A stretch of 45,536 nucleotides of DNA from an uncultured Clostridia bacterium (GTDB lineage Bacteria > Bacillota > Clostridia > Christensenellales > CAG-314). Under the pieces are notes generated by a model. It made no database searches. It was not told where the DNA came from and saw only the letters and a list, made by a program, of their open reading frames with translations. Shown here one piece after another: positions 8,163 through 17,270 of this stretch. A program made the translations under genes and the position numbers. The stretch spans positions 1-45,536 of the forward strand of contig CANRHP010000009.1 in assembly GCA_947630455.1 (NCBI GenBank), in the 5' to 3' direction. Each line of letters begins with the position of its first letter. The first letter of the stretch is position 1.

Positions 8163-10907
8163 ATGAACAACAAATCTAAAACAACAGTAAAACCGTTGTC
8201 GGAAAACACGCGCAGGGCGATCATCATTACTGCAATCATCGTGGTTGCGGTTATCATTTTGTCCGTGGCGCTTGCTTTGATATTGAAGCCCGGGCAAAAC
8301 ACTCCCGCCGACAACAACTCCGGCAGCACGGGAAGCTCGTCGCTCACCATTCGTAACGGCGACTTCTACTACACCACATCGGATGATACGGCCTATCCCA
8401 AGACTGCGCAAAACTGGTCAAAATACGGCTACAAAGCCAAAACGGACAGCAGCCACGACTTTGATTCCATATCCACTAACGAAAAAGCGTTGATGGGCGT
8501 TGTCACCACCGCTACCGAAGGGGACGGCGATACCTGGGATACCGTACTCGAGGATCTCAAGGTTGAAGGCATAATCAATGCCACAAACCCGGGTAAACAC
8601 GACTCGGAGTTGGAGGACGACAACGTGTACATGATCGCTGCCAAGGAGGCGACAACGGCAAGTATTCTGTCCGACAGCTTCAGTGTGTCCAGCGGTAAAT
8701 CCGTAAAAATAACCGTATGGCTCAACACCGCTCAGCTCGCGGAGGGCAGCAAGGCCGTCGTCATGGTTCAGGAATCCACTCAATCCGCAATGGCCAAATA
8801 TTGGTATGCGTATGACTTTGATGTCGAAAAGACAAATATCGCAGACGCCAACGGCTGGACAAGTCGCGAATTTTACATCTTCAACCGCGAAACAAGCACC
8901 AAATATATACGCGTAAGTGTTGGTTTGGGCAATGTTTACAGCGGAGAAGAAGGGCTTGATCTTGTGGGCGACGGCGATGAAAAGCAGCCCATTACCGGCG
9001 AAGGTATTTTGTTTGTGGACGATATAACCTACGAGGAAGTGACTGCAAACGACTATCGCGAAACAGTCGACGCTCCCGACGCCGCAAACAGCACACGTTT
9101 CAAGGTAATTGAAAACGAAGATATCGAAGATGAAAGCATCTATCTCGATTGGGATAAGCAGAGCACGCTTGGAACGGAAGCCGTTTACTCAACATCCGAA
9201 GAGTTCCAAAACAGCGGCGAAGAATACTTCCCCTTTACCGACAGAGACGACTTCTACAAAGACGCCGAAAAGAGTGATTCCGGCGAAACGGAACCGGAAC
9301 GCGTTGCAACCGAATTTAAAATTCACAAGCTTGTTTACGATGGAAGCAATCCCGGGGAAATTATAAGCTATCGTCTAAATGCCGCCAAATTGTCAGCCAA
9401 TGCAGGCGCGCAAAACGGCATCAACACTCTGTACAGCTTGTGGTCCAAAGACCATCACCATGTAAGCTTTTGGCTGAGAGTGACGCAACAAAACGAGGTG
9501 GCGGAAGCAAACATTTACGTACAAACATACGATAACGAAGCCGGCGAATGGAAGGACGTAAACAACGGAAGCTGGACAAGCATTGTTACAAGCAAGGAAA
9601 TCGACACCGATGCAAATTGCGGCTGGCTGAAATATGATGTGTATGTCAAGCCTTCTGCAGTTGAACAGGAGGTCAGCATTCTCGTAACTTTGGGCAACAA
9701 GGATTCCTACACGGATAAGGAAATCGAACAGAGTCTTGTACCCAAGGGAACACTGTATATCACTACTCCCTCCTACGAAAAAATTTCTTCGAGAGACTAC
9801 AACAACGCAAGCAGCGGCAGCTACGCCAAGAAGCTGGACCTCATCGGAGTATCCGCAAGCACCAGCGTAACAAACGGATCGTTTTCCTCAACGGACAACA
9901 CCGTAACGCAGCCCTCCAATTGGTCTCCCGCATTTGCAGGTGACAGCATGCTCTACCGTGACGGCAAGGATACGGAGGCTATTGAAGGTATCGAGAGAAA
10001 ACGCAGCGATGTGACGGGCAGTCAAGTTTTACGCGGTATCGAGGAGGGACTCGGTTACGGCGACTACGACGACGAACAGAGAAACGTTCTGCGTATCAGA
10101 AACAACGTTGCAACAAGCTTCGGATATTTCTCCAATGACATAACACTCTCCACAAGAACAGTTTACGTATTTTCTGTTTTAGCGAAAGGAGACAACGCAA
10201 ACTTCTACCTGATGAACACCGACACAACTCTCAACAGAGCGGACAGAGTGATTGCAACGGGCAAGGAAGTGACAGAAAATGAAACGTCCTTCGGACAACT
10301 GATCCAACACAGCGATTTGCAAAACGGTTGGTCGCGTTATTACATTATGGTAATCACTGGCGACGAAACGCAGACTGTCCGTATCGCACTGTTTAACGGC
10401 AGCCTTGACGGTACAAAGCTCAATCAAGGCGACGTGTACTTTGACGCAGTTCAAATGACCTCGCTGGGATCCTTCTCCACAGCGGAAAACACCGAAGATG
10501 AGGACGCAGAAAAATACATCGTCAATTGGTCGATGGGCAACTACGAATTTAACGGTGAGACAATCACCATTCAGGATCTGCTTACCAAAGAGCAGGTTGA
10601 GCTGCTTGTAAAGGTAGGCGCGCTTGAGCTTGACGAAGGCGAACAAGCTGCTGACGGTGCACTGAGCGCGCTGCTTGCCGACAGCAAATACGTTCCCTCC
10701 GAAGAAGATTGGACGGAGATGCTCAAGGTTCCCGAAACGAACGACGAGAGCAATGGCGACGAGAATGAAACACCCGTTGAACGTACACCCGTAGACGTAG
10801 GACTGTTGCTGTCGGTAATTTCCAGTGTGGCGCTCGTTGCGGCATTGCTGGTCGTTATCGTAGTAAAAATGTTCAAAAACAAAAAGAATTTAAAGAAAGC
10901 TGCCTGA
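8163..10907 (+). CDS. Large extracellular protein anchored by N- and C-terminal membrane helices, function unknown
   Basis: A 914-aa protein. After a short basic cytoplasmic start there is a strong membrane helix at about residues 17-41 (AIIITAIIVVAVIILSVALA), then a Ser/Gly/Asn-rich linker and about 800 residues of acidic, cysteine-free sequence. A C-terminal helix near 878-903 ends in a lysine-rich tail. At least two modules start alike (IRNGDFYYTTS near 60 and VTNGSFSSTDN near 575, each followed by an NWS motif), resembling beta-sandwich carbohydrate-binding-like modules; this is only a shape argument. No enzyme motif, LPXTG signal or lipobox is visible. It is monocistronic, with its own promoter, a palindromic operator candidate and a strong terminator. 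I cannot assign a function; adhesin or glycan-binding scaffold are options. Confidence 0.8.
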   Translation: MNNKSKTTVKPLSENTRRAIIITAIIVVAVIILSVALALILKPGQNTPADNNSGSTGSSSLTIRNGDFYYTTSDDTAYPKTAQNWSKYGYKAKTDSSHDFDSISTNEKALMGVVTTATEGDGDTWDTVLEDLKVEGIINATNPGKHDSELEDDNVYMIAAKEATTASILSDSFSVSSGKSVKITVWLNTAQLAEGSKAVVMVQESTQSAMAKYWYAYDFDVEKTNIADANGWTSREFYIFNRETSTKYIRVSVGLGNVYSGEEGLDLVGDGDEKQPITGEGILFVDDITYEEVTANDYRETVDAPDAANSTRFKVIENEDIEDESIYLDWDKQSTLGTEAVYSTSEEFQNSGEEYFPFTDRDDFYKDAEKSDSGETEPERVATEFKIHKLVYDGSNPGEIISYRLNAAKLSANAGAQNGINTLYSLWSKDHHHVSFWLRVTQQNEVAEANIYVQTYDNEAGEWKDVNNGSWTSIVTSKEIDTDANCGWLKYDVYVKPSAVEQEVSILVTLGNKDSYTDKEIEQSLVPKGTLYITTPSYEKISSRDYNNASSGSYAKKLDLIGVSASTSVTNGSFSSTDNTVTQPSNWSPAFAGDSMLYRDGKDTEAIEGIERKRSDVTGSQVLRGIEEGLGYGDYDDEQRNVLRIRNNVATSFGYFSNDITLSTRTVYVFSVLAKGDNANFYLMNTDTTLNRADRVIATGKEVTENETSFGQLIQHSDLQNGWSRYYIMVITGDETQTVRIALFNGSLDGTKLNQGDVYFDAVQMTSLGSFSTAENTEDEDAEKYIVNWSMGNYEFNGETITIQDLLTKEQVELLVKVGALELDEGEQAADGALSALLADSKYVPSEEDWTEMLKVPETNDESNGDENETPVERTPVDVGLLLSVISSVALVAALLVVIVVKMFKNKKNLKKAA

Positions 10908-10936
10908 CAACGGCAAAACAGAAATTAATAGTTGAC

Positions 10937-10970
10937 AAAGGACGCAAACCGTAAGGCTGCGTCCTTTTTA
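10937..10970 (+). terminator. Intrinsic terminator of the 914-aa gene
   Basis: AAAGGACGCA pairs perfectly with TGCGTCCTTT around an 11-base loop, followed by TTTTTAT. It lies 30 bases after the stop codon. The stem would also form on the other strand and may help end the convergent aro operon, whose stop is at 11026. Confidence 0.85.
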
Positions 10971-11025
10971 TATGTTTAAGCAGATTAATTATTATACAAT
11001 ATTATAAAAATCCTTTTTATTGGCA

Positions 11026-11532
11026 CTATCGTTTGTTACAAACTTTTTTTAACATATTAAGCAATTGTGCGGCAACCTGCTCGGGAGTGAACTCGTCGGT
11101 TGCAATAGCAATATCCGCATAGGTGCCATACAAGACGGAACGCTGTTGGATAAAGGCGTTGAGTTGGGAAACCGTCAGTCCGTCAAAAAGAGGTCTACCG
11201 CCGTTGAGTCTACGATGAATGATATCCGCACTTGCTTGCAGCCACACCACCCTGCCGGTTGCAGCCAATTGGGAAAAACTATCGCAAAGAACACTTCCGC
11301 CTCCGCATGCTATTACCGCAGCCTTGCTTGTCAGTTTGCTTAATTCGTGGTTTTCCAGCGAACGAAAATACTGCTCTCCATCCTGCTCGAGTATGCGCTG
11401 CACACTTTTACCGGCAACACTTTCAATCTCGTGATCCACATCAATAAACTCTGTTGTCAACTTATCGGCGAGCAAAGCACCTACCGTGGATTTGCCCGTT
11501 GCAGCAAACCCGATGAGAATAATCTTGTCCAT
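11026..11532 (-). CDS. aroK: Shikimate kinase
   Basis: A 168-aa cytoplasmic enzyme that phosphorylates shikimate to shikimate-3-phosphate, step five of the chorismate pathway. The P-loop is GFAATGKST (residues 8-16). It is followed by DVDHEIE with the magnesium and shikimate Asp residues, FRSLENHEL with the substrate-binding Arg, the CGGGSVL glycine motif, and NGGRPLF of the lid region. The length is normal for AroK. It is the last gene of the aro operon, 67 bases after aroQ. It is not fused to other domains, unlike aroA and aroE here. Confidence 0.95.
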   Translation of the reverse strand: MDKIILIGFAATGKSTVGALLADKLTTEFIDVDHEIESVAGKSVQRILEQDGEQYFRSLENHELSKLTSKAAVIACGGGSVLCDSFSQLAATGRVVWLQASADIIHRRLNGGRPLFDGLTVSQLNAFIQQRSVLYGTYADIAIATDEFTPEQVAAQLLNMLKKVCNKR

Positions 11533-11599
11533 ATCACTTTACCTTATACAATAACAAAGCAAAATCCACTTCCGCAGCATTCCGCATTTCATATTATCT

Positions 11600-12025
11600 C
11601 TATCTGTGTTTGCCGACGAAAAAATCCACCGCGTCAATATAGCTTTGTATTCCTTTTCCCACAAATCGAGCGGCACACACATCGGCAAGTACGTCAACAT
11701 GTCTGAATGCTTCACGTTTCATAATATCCGTCATATGCACTTCTGCAACCGGTACGTCTATGCACTCGATACAATCCCTCAACGCGTAGCTGTAGTGACT
11801 GTAAGCGCCGGCATTGAAAATTACGCCATCACAGCTTGTTTGCTGCAAAATATCTACCAGCTCGCCCTCACTGTTGCTGTGACGGCAATATATTTCTACG
11901 TTTTGCGTCGCGGCGTAGCTGCGCAGCTTGTTTTCCAGCTCGGACAGCGTATCGCTTCCGTATAATTCGGGATTACGCTTTCCAAGCATATTAAGATTTA
12001 CTCCATTGAGAATCAGCAGTTTCAT
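11600..12025 (-). CDS. aroQ: Type II 3-dehydroquinate dehydratase
   Basis: A 141-aa enzyme of the dodecameric type II class, converting 3-dehydroquinate to 3-dehydroshikimate. Family landmarks are ILNGVNLNMLGKRNPELYG with the catalytic Tyr22, the HSNSEGEL segment, FNAGAYSHYSYALRD with the substrate-binding Asn, EVHMTDI with the catalytic His97, and REAFRH. All key residues seem present. It starts 9 bases after the aroA-aroE stop and lies upstream of aroK. Clostridia vary between type I (AroD) and type II (AroQ); this operon uses type II only. Confidence 0.95.
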   Translation of the reverse strand: MKLLILNGVNLNMLGKRNPELYGSDTLSELENKLRSYAATQNVEIYCRHSNSEGELVDILQQTSCDGVIFNAGAYSHYSYALRDCIECIDVPVAEVHMTDIMKREAFRHVDVLADVCAARFVGKGIQSYIDAVDFFVGKHR

Positions 12026-12034
12026 ATTTATTCC

Positions 12035-14038
12035 TTAAATATAATCGAATTCCTTTACGTAAGCAAGGTAGCCCTCGTAGTCGTCCTGAACAGGAGTTCC
12101 TGTCCACAAGGAAAAACCGACAGTACCCTGAAAATAGTTCATTTCAAAGCCGTCGACAACAGTCAAGCCGCGTGCTTCTGCCTTTTCCCGAATGGCACTG
12201 TAACCCATATAAGCCGAAATAAACACAAATTTACAACTATTTGGCAGAGATAAACCCTGCTCATAGGTACACTCCGGTATAAAAGTCAACATTCCGACCG
12301 GATCCGCGACCTCATCGGGCAGACCGTATCTATCGCGAAGCAACCGCGCATTTTGAGCGGTTCTGTTGAATACTCGCATTTTACAGCCGTAGTTGAGCAG
12401 TTCCGAAACGCATGATTGCGCTGCGCCGCCGGCACCTACTATCCAAAGAGGTTTGTTGACAAAATCCACCCCGTGTTTTTGCAGAGAATGCACAAGCCCA
12501 TAGCCGTCCGTGGATTGCGGCACAATGCCCTTGCCTACCGTGTTTACCGCAGGTATATCCGCGTTCAGCAGCTGCGCCACTCGGATTTTGAAGGGCATTG
12601 TCACATTTAGACCGTCATAAGAGTCTATTACACGCAAAAGCTCCGCGTCGGAGACATCCGCGGCAAGCGTGACGATACCGTAGCTGCAGCATACTCCTGC
12701 CTGCATAGCAAGATAAGTCTGCATGCGCGGAGAAACGCTTTGAAGTATATTTGTCCCGATCAGCCCCAATTTAAGAGGGCGTATACCGAGAGAATCGAGA
12801 AACTGCGGATAAGAAATATCAAACGGGGCGCTGTCTATACAACCGCTGCCTGCAATAATGGATAGTACTGCTCCACACATGGCAATACGATGGTCGTCGA
12901 ACGTTTTGAACCGCTTGCCGCAGGGCACAACACCGTCAGAAATAACCGTAAGATTTGCACCGTCAAAGCTGCATTGCTGATGGACAACGTTTGCCATATG
13001 CTCTATCGCTTCAACGCGGTTACATTCCTTGTGAACAAGCTCCCCAACACATTCAAAATGATGCTCGCCCTTGATAAATAACGCCATTGTAGCAAGCAGC
13101 GGAATTTCGTCAATACCGTCACATACGTCATGCGCCGTAGCAGCAATGGGAGACAGCGTACTGCATTTTACGCATATATCCCCTACTTGTTCGCCCAAAA
13201 CCGTATGAATATTACAAATGCTCAGTTTTGCACCACTGCGTTTCAGCACATTGTAAAAGCCCATACGCGTAGGATTTACCAATACATTTGTAAAGGTATT
13301 TTCCTGTCCTCGCAGCAGTGCCAAAGCCACAGAATAGGCTGTAGCGGAAGGATCGTTTGGCAATTCCACATCAAAGGCGTTGGGACGACTTTTTTTCACG
13401 CTAACGGAATACTTGCCATTTTTGTATGAGGTTTTGATATCGGCGCCGAGTTCGGCAAGAAGCAATTCGGTGTGATTGCGCGTCGGCATTTGCTCGATAT
13501 ACTCGGTTTGTCCTTCGGCGAAAAGTCCTGCAAGCAAAACCGCGCTTTTTACCTGCGCGGAATTTACTTCGGCATTGATAACGGCGCCGTGCAGAGATCC
13601 GCCTTGGCATACAAATAAGCTGCCGGGTTTATATTCGATCTGCGCGCCTAAACGCCGCAACGGTTCCACAACGCGCCTCATAGGGCGTTGGATCAAACTG
13701 TCATCACCGACAAACACGGCTTTCACACCCAACCCTGAGACAAGTCCGGCAAGCAGACGTGCCGTTGTACCGCTGTTTCCGCAATTGATAGTTACTTCAC
13801 TCTTGGGCAAGGCGATCGGCTTGACTGCTGCGGAATTGCCTTCTATACGAATTTCCGCGCCTAAAGCTTCCAATGCGCGTATTGTTGAAACTACATCCTG
13901 CGAAAAAGTCACATTGCTTATCGTGCTCACTCCGTCGGCTATGGCAGCCAAAATAAATGCACGATGAGTCAATGATTTGTCGCTGCATCGGATATTTGCA
14001 GCGAGATCAAATTTGTCGTTGAATGCGATCATACTCAT
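12035..14038 (-). CDS. aroA-aroE: Fusion of EPSP synthase (AroA) and shikimate dehydrogenase (AroE)
   Basis: A 667-aa bifunctional protein. Residues 1-421 are EPSP synthase: DKSLTHR (Lys21), NCGNSGTTARLLAG near 85-98, SLIQRPMRR, PNDPSATAYS, GIDEIP with the catalytic Asp310, and DDHRIAM. The usual KE(S/T)DR motif reads KECNR (337-341), a notable change at the Asp position. Residues 424-667 are shikimate dehydrogenase: GLIGTNILQSVSP, NVTMPFK with catalytic Lys484, AVNT, STDGYG with Asp511, the GAGGAA NADP loop near 535, and a closing GFSLWTG. There is almost no linker between the two. The chain would carry out steps four and six, so its two reactions are separated by shikimate kinase. It lies between aroB (27 bases) and aroQ (9 bases); no separate aroE is in the window. 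Confidence 0.93.
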   Translation of the reverse strand: MSMIAFNDKFDLAANIRCSDKSLTHRAFILAAIADGVSTISNVTFSQDVVSTIRALEALGAEIRIEGNSAAVKPIALPKSEVTINCGNSGTTARLLAGLVSGLGVKAVFVGDDSLIQRPMRRVVEPLRRLGAQIEYKPGSLFVCQGGSLHGAVINAEVNSAQVKSAVLLAGLFAEGQTEYIEQMPTRNHTELLLAELGADIKTSYKNGKYSVSVKKSRPNAFDVELPNDPSATAYSVALALLRGQENTFTNVLVNPTRMGFYNVLKRSGAKLSICNIHTVLGEQVGDICVKCSTLSPIAATAHDVCDGIDEIPLLATMALFIKGEHHFECVGELVHKECNRVEAIEHMANVVHQQCSFDGANLTVISDGVVPCGKRFKTFDDHRIAMCGAVLSIIAGSGCIDSAPFDISYPQFLDSLGIRPLKLGLIGTNILQSVSPRMQTYLAMQAGVCCSYGIVTLAADVSDAELLRVIDSYDGLNVTMPFKIRVAQLLNADIPAVNTVGKGIVPQSTDGYGLVHSLQKHGVDFVNKPLWIVGAGGAAQSCVSELLNYGCKMRVFNRTAQNARLLRDRYGLPDEVADPVGMLTFIPECTYEQGLSLPNSCKFVFISAYMGYSAIREKAEARGLTVVDGFEMNYFQGTVGFSLWTGTPVQDDYEGYLAYVKEFDYI

Positions 14039-14065
14039 TGTTTTAGTCCTGTTTACACCTGCTTT

Positions 14066-14986
14066 TTAATACAATAAAAGCTCTTTTAAGCTGTCAAGCG
14101 GCAAATACGTAAGATCGAAAGTTGTAGGCAGCGCAAATGCCACGCTTCCTTCTTTATTTTTCTTGTCTTGAAGGGTCAAATCCAAAATTTTCTCGGTAAG
14201 AGGACTTATGGAAAATGATTTTTCCGTCTCGCCGCACCACGTTGACGTATATTGCTTGGAACACAAGCCCAAGCTTGCAGCAAGTTTCGTTTCGTAATAG
14301 ATCCCGTTTGCAACAGCACATCCATGGTAAAGCCCCAGAGCAAGCTCCATGGCGTGCCCAATTGTGTGTCCGAAATTCAACGCATTGCGCTTTCCTCTGC
14401 AATAGGGATCCTCTGCACAAATTTCCTGTTTAAATCGAACGCATGCCGCAATGACGGATTGCAAATTTTCTCCATTGGTAACACAGTTGTCTATTTCTTT
14501 GTTAAGCATACGGTATTTGAGTATTTCACCGGCGCCGCTTTTCAGTTGTTCTTCATCAAGCGTGTGCAAAAAATCCGGATCAATCAAAGTATCGAAATTG
14601 AAGAAATAACTGCCCACGGCATTTTTGACTCCGTCGAGATCTATCGCTGTTTTACCGCCTATTGCACTGTCCACCATTGCGATGAGCGTTGTAGGAACAT
14701 GCAAAAGACGGATTCCGCGTTTGAAAATACTGCAAGCAAAACCAACTGTGTCACCCACACTGCCGCCGCCGACAGCTACAACCAACCCTGCGGGAGTAAG
14801 CTGTTTGGAAAGAAACCATCTACAAAGTGCAGCAACATTGTCGAAGCTCTTTGCCTGTTCGCCGCGCGGCAATAAAAACACGTTGTCTCCGGCAATGCCA
14901 TAAAGCTCGGCAATGTACGGATCCGTCACCACAAGTGCATGTTTGTAACGAGAAAAAACAAAATTATCAAAATAAACGTCACCCAT
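14066..14986 (-). CDS. aroB: 3-dehydroquinate synthase
   Basis: A 306-aa NAD- and zinc-dependent cyclase forming 3-dehydroquinate from DAHP. Landmarks are PRGEQAKSFDNV, the NAD loop VGGGSVGDTVGFA, PTTLIAMVDSAIGGKTAID, the zinc ligand Glu in SGAGEILKY, and zinc-ligand His residues in NFGHTIGHAMEL and LYHGCAVANG. It is about 40 residues shorter than usual, mostly at the N-terminus before HALVVTD, but all catalytic segments are intact. The start lies 1 base after the aroC stop, showing tight coupling. An earlier start is not available without entering aroC. Confidence 0.93.
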   Translation of the reverse strand: MGDVYFDNFVFSRYKHALVVTDPYIAELYGIAGDNVFLLPRGEQAKSFDNVAALCRWFLSKQLTPAGLVVAVGGGSVGDTVGFACSIFKRGIRLLHVPTTLIAMVDSAIGGKTAIDLDGVKNAVGSYFFNFDTLIDPDFLHTLDEEQLKSGAGEILKYRMLNKEIDNCVTNGENLQSVIAACVRFKQEICAEDPYCRGKRNALNFGHTIGHAMELALGLYHGCAVANGIYYETKLAASLGLCSKQYTSTWCGETEKSFSISPLTEKILDLTLQDKKNKEGSVAFALPTTFDLTYLPLDSLKELLLY

Positions 14987-14987
14987 A

Positions 14988-16031
14988 TCAGATACCTTGC
15001 TTTAGCAATTGATCGGCAATGACATACGCCAAAATATTTTCCGCAATAACTCCCACATTAGGAACAACGCAAGAGTCGGCACGTTCGTAATGTTGAGCAA
15101 CCTGTTGATGTGTTGCAGCATCCACCGTTTGCACCCCTTTGACAGTGGGCACAGGTTTAACTGTGAGATGACAAATAATGTCCTCGCCCGTGGTCAAGCC
15201 AGAAACTATCCCGCCGCACTTGTTTGTTGCGTAGACAATTTTGTCCTCTTTGACAATGAGTTCGTCGTGCGCTTCAACTCCTGTCAATGATGCGTATTTG
15301 CTTCCGATTCCGAAGCTGATACCTTTAACGGACGGTATTCCGACAAGATTTGCCGCAATAACGGCATCAAGCCGTTCGGAATAGGGGGCAATCTCGCCGA
15401 GTCCCATCGGCACACCGGTGGCGCCAACGGCTACAATGCCTCCAAGACTGTTGCCCTGTTCGCGGGCACGATCGACAGCCTGCCTCATCAATTCCGTCGC
15501 ATATCGACACGGACAGTGCAAAATTGCGAAATGAGGTTCCTTTTGCGATATACCGTAACGAAAACGATTGCGCGAAGATATACCTCCCAGCTTTTCCACG
15601 TAACTGTAAGTAAATATTCCTCTTTGTGCAAGAAGCTGCTTGCAGACTGCGCCCAATACTACATAACAGACACTGCTGCGCGCACTTGTGCGCTCTGCAA
15701 GCTGTCTCGCGGTCAACGCGGGAAAACGGCTTTGCCCAACGACATCACTGTGCCCGCTGCGCAAAGCGGTTATATCCGGTCGCGTTTCTACGCATTTGTT
15801 TGCAATAAAAAAATGCATTTCTCCGTCAACCGTTACGTTGTCGCCAACCATGCCCTGCCACACAGCAATGTCCTCAAATTGCTGACGTGTGCTGCGGCCA
15901 TAGCCTTGCTTGCGCAGCGCCAACTGTTTGTTGACCTCGCTTGCGGAAAAGGTAAAGCCTTGGGGCAACCCGCAGATGATACCCTTGTAGCACTCGCCGT
16001 GAGAAGTACCGTCGAAAGAAAAAGTTATCAT
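14988..16031 (-). CDS. aroC: Chorismate synthase
   Basis: A 347-aa FMN-dependent lyase for the last step, EPSP to chorismate. Landmarks are FDGTSHGECYKG with the catalytic His, LRKQGYGRST, QSRFPALTARQLAERTSARS, GNSLGGIVAVGATGVPMGLG, FGIGSKYASLTG, NKCGGIVSGLTTGEDI, and ADSCVVPNVGVIAEN. It is somewhat shorter than the typical 350-390 residues. I chose ATG 16031: it overlaps the stop of the upstream MBL gene by 4 bases (ATGA) and has GGAG at proper distance, while the ORF-track start at 16043 is a GTG inside that ribosome site. It is the first of the shikimate genes in the operon. Confidence 0.95.
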   Translation of the reverse strand: MITFSFDGTSHGECYKGIICGLPQGFTFSASEVNKQLALRKQGYGRSTRQQFEDIAVWQGMVGDNVTVDGEMHFFIANKCVETRPDITALRSGHSDVVGQSRFPALTARQLAERTSARSSVCYVVLGAVCKQLLAQRGIFTYSYVEKLGGISSRNRFRYGISQKEPHFAILHCPCRYATELMRQAVDRAREQGNSLGGIVAVGATGVPMGLGEIAPYSERLDAVIAANLVGIPSVKGISFGIGSKYASLTGVEAHDELIVKEDKIVYATNKCGGIVSGLTTGEDIICHLTVKPVPTVKGVQTVDAATHQQVAQHYERADSCVVPNVGVIAENILAYVIADQLLKQGI

Positions 16032-17230
16032 AATGTGCTCCACTGTTCGGGTAGTATTCTATTAGTTTTGAACCACTCGGTATCCTTGAGTTTGCTGTCG
16101 TCGGCGGAAAAATACATAGAAATCCTTCCGTCGGTGCAGGTAAACACAACATCGCCGTTGAGCGCATGATATCCCGTGTCCATGTACCGACCGTTGTTTC
16201 CGTCCATAACCACGTCGGCGCAGCCCGTGACAAAAACATTGTCGGTATAACGAGCTGCTCGATTTATAAACTCCTGCGTAGGGAATGTGCTCAGTGCATT
16301 TTGAGTGTACTCCACACTGCCCGCAATGCAGCAAACGCAAACATATTGAGGTTTGATTGCGTCAAGCAGCGGCAAGCTTCCGGAGGTAGAGGAGCCGTGA
16401 TGCCCTCCCTTATACAGAGTAACCTGACCGAGAGTAGGATTGTTTGCTAAAAGAGATGTCTCGCCCGCCTCAGCCAAATCACCCGTAAACAAATAGCAGT
16501 TTTCGTTCTGCCTGATCGCAATACACACCGAACAGTCATTTTCTTCTGCCGTAAGCTTTTCGTAGTAATCCTGATAAAGCACTTCCATAGTGACTCCGCT
16601 GCCCAGGTCGTACACCTTTTGCGCACCGTTTTGCTCATTGCAGCATTGTAACGCCGTATAGCAACTGGCGCCTTTGGCTATTTCGTCGTCACGCGCTTTA
16701 CAATAAGCGAGAAAAACATCGCCCACAGCATGCGTTTGGGAAAACTGTATTATTGTACGGCAATCGTAACGTGAAAAAATTCCCTTGACGACGGTGGTTC
16801 CTACAAAACCGGCGAGGTGATCTGCGTCGCCATGCGTTGCAACGACATACTCCAACACACCGTCCGTACAGTACCTGTCCAAATATTGCGCAACAGACGC
16901 CGCACCCTCGAGAGAGGGACCTGCGTCGATGAGAACATCAGTGTCGCCGACTTTTATGTAGATGCAATCGCCGTTGCCGCCATAGGTTTGAAGAAAATGT
17001 ATCGAAAGCTGCTCGGAAGCAATAGCATTTACATTATAAATCCGTTTGTCGTAGCCATGCAGACCGTAAACTCCGCCCCACCAGCCGAGGTAATATCCCG
17101 TCAAAACCAATAAAAGAAGCAATATCGAACTAACCGCTCCGCAAATGAGCAACAGCACCTTGCGCCAACGCGCGGTCAAGGTGCCTTTTTTGTTAAGCTC
17201 GACTGTTGTGGAGGAATTGGTTTTGTTCAT
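16028..17230 (-). CDS. Membrane-anchored metallo-beta-lactamase-fold hydrolase (ComEC-like MBL domain)
   Basis: A 400-aa protein with a cytoplasmic basic start and one membrane helix at about residues 24-48, then an external MBL domain. It shows GNGDCIYIKVGDTDVLIDAG, the metal motif THGDADHLAG (H133, D135, D137, H138; HxDxDH where the canonical motif is HxHxDH), LFTGDL, and KGGHHGSS, typical of the ComEC C-terminal MBL group. It is a clear paralogue of the downstream half of the lipoprotein gene just upstream: the C-termini align (SMYFSADDSKLKDTEWFKTN versus SMYFSNNNLKLKDTDWFKQN). It overlaps aroC by 4 bases. The substrate is unknown; a nuclease or phosphodiesterase acting outside the membrane is plausible. 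Confidence 0.85.
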   Translation of the reverse strand: MNKTNSSTTVELNKKGTLTARWRKVLLLICGAVSSILLLLLVLTGYYLGWWGGVYGLHGYDKRIYNVNAIASEQLSIHFLQTYGGNGDCIYIKVGDTDVLIDAGPSLEGAASVAQYLDRYCTDGVLEYVVATHGDADHLAGFVGTTVVKGIFSRYDCRTIIQFSQTHAVGDVFLAYCKARDDEIAKGASCYTALQCCNEQNGAQKVYDLGSGVTMEVLYQDYYEKLTAEENDCSVCIAIRQNENCYLFTGDLAEAGETSLLANNPTLGQVTLYKGGHHGSSTSGSLPLLDAIKPQYVCVCCIAGSVEYTQNALSTFPTQEFINRAARYTDNVFVTGCADVVMDGNNGRYMDTGYHALNGDVVFTCTDGRISMYFSADDSKLKDTEWFKTNRILPEQWSTL

Positions 17231-17270
17231 TAGTGCTTTTACGTTTTATCCGTTTGCCGACCGCAGCGGA

